A stretch of 64,000 bases of DNA from Rhynchopus sp. YZ270_cl-10 (Eukaryota > Euglenozoa > Diplonemea > Diplonemida > Diplonemidae): contig OZ037892.1 of NCBI GenBank assembly GCA_964035575.1, forward strand, positions 1,178,001 to 1,242,000, written 5' to 3'. Below, piece by piece: positions 61,519-64,000 of this stretch. The position numbers and the translations under genes are program-made. Within the stretch, counting starts at the first letter, position 1; each line of letters begins with the position of its first letter. The notes under the pieces were generated by a model. That model saw only the letters and a list, made by a program, of their open reading frames with translations. It did no database searches and was not told the origin of the DNA.

Positions 61519-64000
61519 ATGGCGGGCACCCAGCAAGGTTTCACCATCCGCTCTTCGACAGAGCGTGACCATCTTCAGGAGAAGGCCAAGCCACTTGTCC
61601 GTGGCGAGCTTGGACCTTTGGGGGATGCTGAGGTTGAGTGGTTCTGCGGGAACCTGGGTCTCTCCAGACGGTATTTCGCAAGCGTAGACGCTGATGACGT
61701 CGCGAAGCACACCATGCTCCTGTTTGCAGCAAAGTTCCGTGCCCGCATTGCCGCATCAAACCTTGAGCTCGACATCAGCGACGAAGGTCCTAACACAGCC
61801 ATCTACATCTGCCCCTCGAAGGACACCACCGACCCGAAGGTGGCGCAGGAGTCTGCAAGCGCAAGAGTGGAGCGCAAGATCCAGCTGAAGTACCTTGATG
61901 AGTCGTGGAACGCAACACAGGCGCATGCGGATGCTGGACAGAGCGCAGAGGCGTCGAAGGCAGGCCAGCTGCAGACGAAGGGCGGCACAGAGGAGCCCTG
62001 TGAGGGGTACGTCGTGGAGGCCTTCAGGAGCAGTGGTGAGGTTGCGCGCACGATGCCGACAAAGCTGCGTCTCTTCGTCGTGCAGCGTCCTAAGTACCCT
62101 ACCCTCAACGGAGAGACCGGCATCCACGCGCTCGCCAGCACGCAGTTCCTCAACTTCGTCGCCCCCCAGCACTTCCCCGACTACCAAGAGCTCCTGACCC
62201 GCGCAGAGTGCAGCAACGGATGCGTCGTGACGGTGTCGACACCCTCGAACGACGAGTGGAGCGAGCACTCCCTCCACAACGAGGAGCACGACGTTGTGGT
62301 GCGCATCGCACACAAGCGTGGCACCACACACAGCTTCTACAGCAGTACCAGCCAGCTGTACCGCATGCACGGCTTCCGCTCGCGTGTCAAGGCGATGTGG
62401 CCCTTCCGCAACCGCATCGATGTGCAGACCGTGTGGCTCTCCCCCATGGAGCCCATCTCGCACGCAGAGCTGCAGGAGCGTGTTGCCTCCCTGCAGCACC
62501 ACATCTCGCTGTCGTACATCCTCCCGAGCTCGCCGTTCACGTCGCTTGTCTCGAGCCGCCAGCTGGGTGCGGGTGAGCACGCATACGCGTACTCGGCGCT
62601 GATCTTTGCGCACCACTTCCTGACGCTGAGCCCGAACGAGACGGACAGCACTGCGTCCTTCAAGGCGTCGCTCATGCCCGAGATCGACACTGCGCAGAGT
62701 GCACGCATCAAGATGCGTCTGCGCCGCTACATGCTCACAGAGGACCGCCTTGCCGAGGCAGTGCTGCGCTACCCGGAGCTCGTCCGCAAGCTGCACGCCG
62801 CCTTCGAGAGGCTGCACTCGCCCCGTGTGCCCAAGGGTGACCGCGAGGACAAGGACCAGGAGGCCGAGCTCGCAAAGCTCATCCTCAGGACGGTGCCGAA
62901 CGAGATCAACCAGCGCGTGCTGCTGTCGCTCCTGGACTTCAACAAGTTTGTGCTCAAGACGAACTTCTTCAAGGAGGACCGCAACGTGCTTGCCTTCCGC
63001 CTTGACCCGCGCGTCATGGACAACAGCGACTACCCGGAGGTGCCGTACGGCATCTTCCTCGTCGTCGGCTCTGTGTTCCGTGGGTTCCACATCCGCTTCC
63101 GCGACGTGTCGCGTGGAGGCATCCGTCTGATCCGCTCCGGCAACGAGCAGGCCTACGCGAACAACGTTGCCACGCTGCTTGAGGAGAACTACGCACTGGC
63201 CTACACCCAGCAGAAGAAGAACAAGGACATCCCCGAGGGCGGCTCCAAGGGAACGATCCTGCTTGCACCAGACCACCAGGACAAGGGCCACGTTGCCTTC
63301 GACCAGTACATCGACGGACTTCTCGACCTGATCCTCCCCGACCCCGACATGAAGGACTACCTCGGTGGCACTGAGATGCTCTTCTTCGGGCCTGACGAGG
63401 GCACTGCCGACAAGATGGACCGTGCCGCACAGCGTGCCAAGCAGCGCGGGTACTCGCTCTGGAAGGCGTCCACGACGGGTAAGTCGATTACCATGGGAGG
63501 CATTCCCCACGACACATACGGCATGACCACCCGCAGTGTGCACCAGTACGTTCTTGGGTTCTACCGCAAGCTCGGCCTCAGCGAGTCTGCGATCCGTAAG
63601 TTCCAGACAGGAGGCCCCGATGGGGACCTTGGCAGCAACGAGGTGCTCATCTCGAAGGACAGGACGTGCACGATTGTGGACGGCTCTGGTGTGCTGCACG
63701 ACCCCGAGGGTCTGCACCGCGACGAGCTGAACCGCCTGGCGATGTCGCGCCAGATGGGGTGCCACTTCAACCAGAAGCTCATCGGCAAGAGCGGCTTCTT
63801 CGTCGACGTGCGTGAGGTCGACCGCAAGCTCCCCGACGGCTCCGTCGTCCAGTCGGGTCTGCAGTTCCGCAACAACTTCCACCTGGACCCCCGCGCACAG
63901 GCAGACCTCTTCGTCCCCTGCGGTGGCCGCCCTGAGTCCATCAACGTCTCAAACGTCCACAAGCTCTTCGACGCAAAGGGTGCCGCACGCTTCAAGATCA
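61519..64000 (+). CDS. Large NAD-dependent glutamate dehydrogenase, 5' part (runs off window)
   Basis: At least 827 residues from the ATG at 61519, open to the window edge. This is the large (about 1000+ residue) NAD-GDH class of fungi (GDH2), kinetoplastids and some other protists. It converts glutamate to 2-oxoglutarate and ammonia, feeding carbon into the TCA cycle. The N-terminal half is the regulatory extension. The catalytic part starts near 515 with FRGFHIRFRDVSRGGIRLIR, the substrate-binding lysine region IPEGGSKGTILL, FFGPDEGT and WKASTTGKS. The nucleotide site GGPDGDLGSNEVL follows. No intron is seen in the visible part. G+C at third positions is much higher than in the other genes, suggesting strong expression. 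The strong bias also leaves long frames on the other strand, which are not genes. Confidence 0.93.
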   Translation, partial: MAGTQQGFTIRSSTERDHLQEKAKPLVRGELGPLGDAEVEWFCGNLGLSRRYFASVDADDVAKHTMLLFAAKFRARIAASNLELDISDEGPNTAIYICPSKDTTDPKVAQESASARVERKIQLKYLDESWNATQAHADAGQSAEASKAGQLQTKGGTEEPCEGYVVEAFRSSGEVARTMPTKLRLFVVQRPKYPTLNGETGIHALASTQFLNFVAPQHFPDYQELLTRAECSNGCVVTVSTPSNDEWSEHSLHNEEHDVVVRIAHKRGTTHSFYSSTSQLYRMHGFRSRVKAMWPFRNRIDVQTVWLSPMEPISHAELQERVASLQHHISLSYILPSSPFTSLVSSRQLGAGEHAYAYSALIFAHHFLTLSPNETDSTASFKASLMPEIDTAQSARIKMRLRRYMLTEDRLAEAVLRYPELVRKLHAAFERLHSPRVPKGDREDKDQEAELAKLILRTVPNEINQRVLLSLLDFNKFVLKTNFFKEDRNVLAFRLDPRVMDNSDYPEVPYGIFLVVGSVFRGFHIRFRDVSRGGIRLIRSGNEQAYANNVATLLEENYALAYTQQKKNKDIPEGGSKGTILLAPDHQDKGHVAFDQYIDGLLDLILPDPDMKDYLGGTEMLFFGPDEGTADKMDRAAQRAKQRGYSLWKASTTGKSITMGGIPHDTYGMTTRSVHQYVLGFYRKLGLSESAIRKFQTGGPDGDLGSNEVLISKDRTCTIVDGSGVLHDPEGLHRDELNRLAMSRQMGCHFNQKLIGKSGFFVDVREVDRKLPDGSVVQSGLQFRNNFHLDPRAQADLFVPCGGRPESINVSNVHKLFDAKGAARFKI

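Noticed and set aside
61756-63882. 708-codon open frame on the minus strand
   Set aside because: It lies opposite the glutamate dehydrogenase gene, whose strong G/C bias at third codon positions removes stops from the other strand. Its translation is rich in Val, Leu, His and Arg and resembles no protein.
1-64000. Retrovirus-like, LTR or capsid-bearing elements
   Set aside because: No long direct terminal repeats and no reverse transcriptase, integrase or capsid motifs were seen in any frame.

Overview
This 64 kb window is nuclear DNA of a unicellular eukaryote (a protist). Long open frames have balanced base composition and are broken by short GT-AG introns. They sit between intergenic stretches built from long poly-T, poly-A and pyrimidine runs. 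I cannot place the lineage from sequence alone. All thirteen convincing protein genes lie on the + strand. One-way gene order is known from euglenozoans and dinoflagellates, but nothing else here proves either. Seventeen introns could be placed by reading frame: every donor starts GTA, fifteen start GTATG, and sixteen acceptors are CAG.

Genes from left to right: a spastin/fidgetin-like AAA ATPase (10317-11999); a sarcosine-oxidase-family flavoenzyme (12401-13588); a 1731-residue ubiquitin-like plus ankyrin protein (13740-18935); a secreted-type single-pass membrane protein (22492-23334); an unrecognised 409-residue protein (26244-27473); a USP7-type deubiquitinase in five exons (29138-33402); a zinc-ribbon/coiled-coil/acidic-tail protein (36615-37835); a small protein with a fourfold internal repeat (38592-39272); a PARN-type deadenylase whose frame runs on into a coiled coil and a CAP C-terminal-like domain (43238-46960); ribosome-biogenesis factor NSA2 in five exons with a 1.9 kb first intron full of transposons (48253-51302); a metacaspase-like protein lacking the usual catalytic cysteine (54160-55986); a mucolipin-like cation channel (58926-60832); and the start of a large NAD-dependent glutamate dehydrogenase that runs off the window (61519-64000). 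Conserved housekeeping functions are mixed with proteins I cannot match to any family. No operon-like logic is visible.

The intergenic DNA, more than half the window, has two layers. The first is a set of DNA-transposon-like elements with inverted termini, several with clear target-site duplications: a 681 bp element with a 9 bp duplication, a 255 bp TA-flanked MITE, a 1.86 kb element with about 160 bp termini, TTAA-flanked elements at 19639, 48417 and 49407, a 298 bp hAT-like MITE with an 8 bp duplication, and a 1.18 kb element with a 6 bp duplication. No transposase is encoded. Several carry the same core between unrelated termini. The second layer is a set of short (30-110 bp) dispersed modules, many able to fold as hairpins. 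They recur tens of times next to homopolymer tracts, in introns and in presumed 5' leaders. I found no rRNA, no confident tRNA, no CRISPR array and no retrovirus-like or capsid-bearing element.
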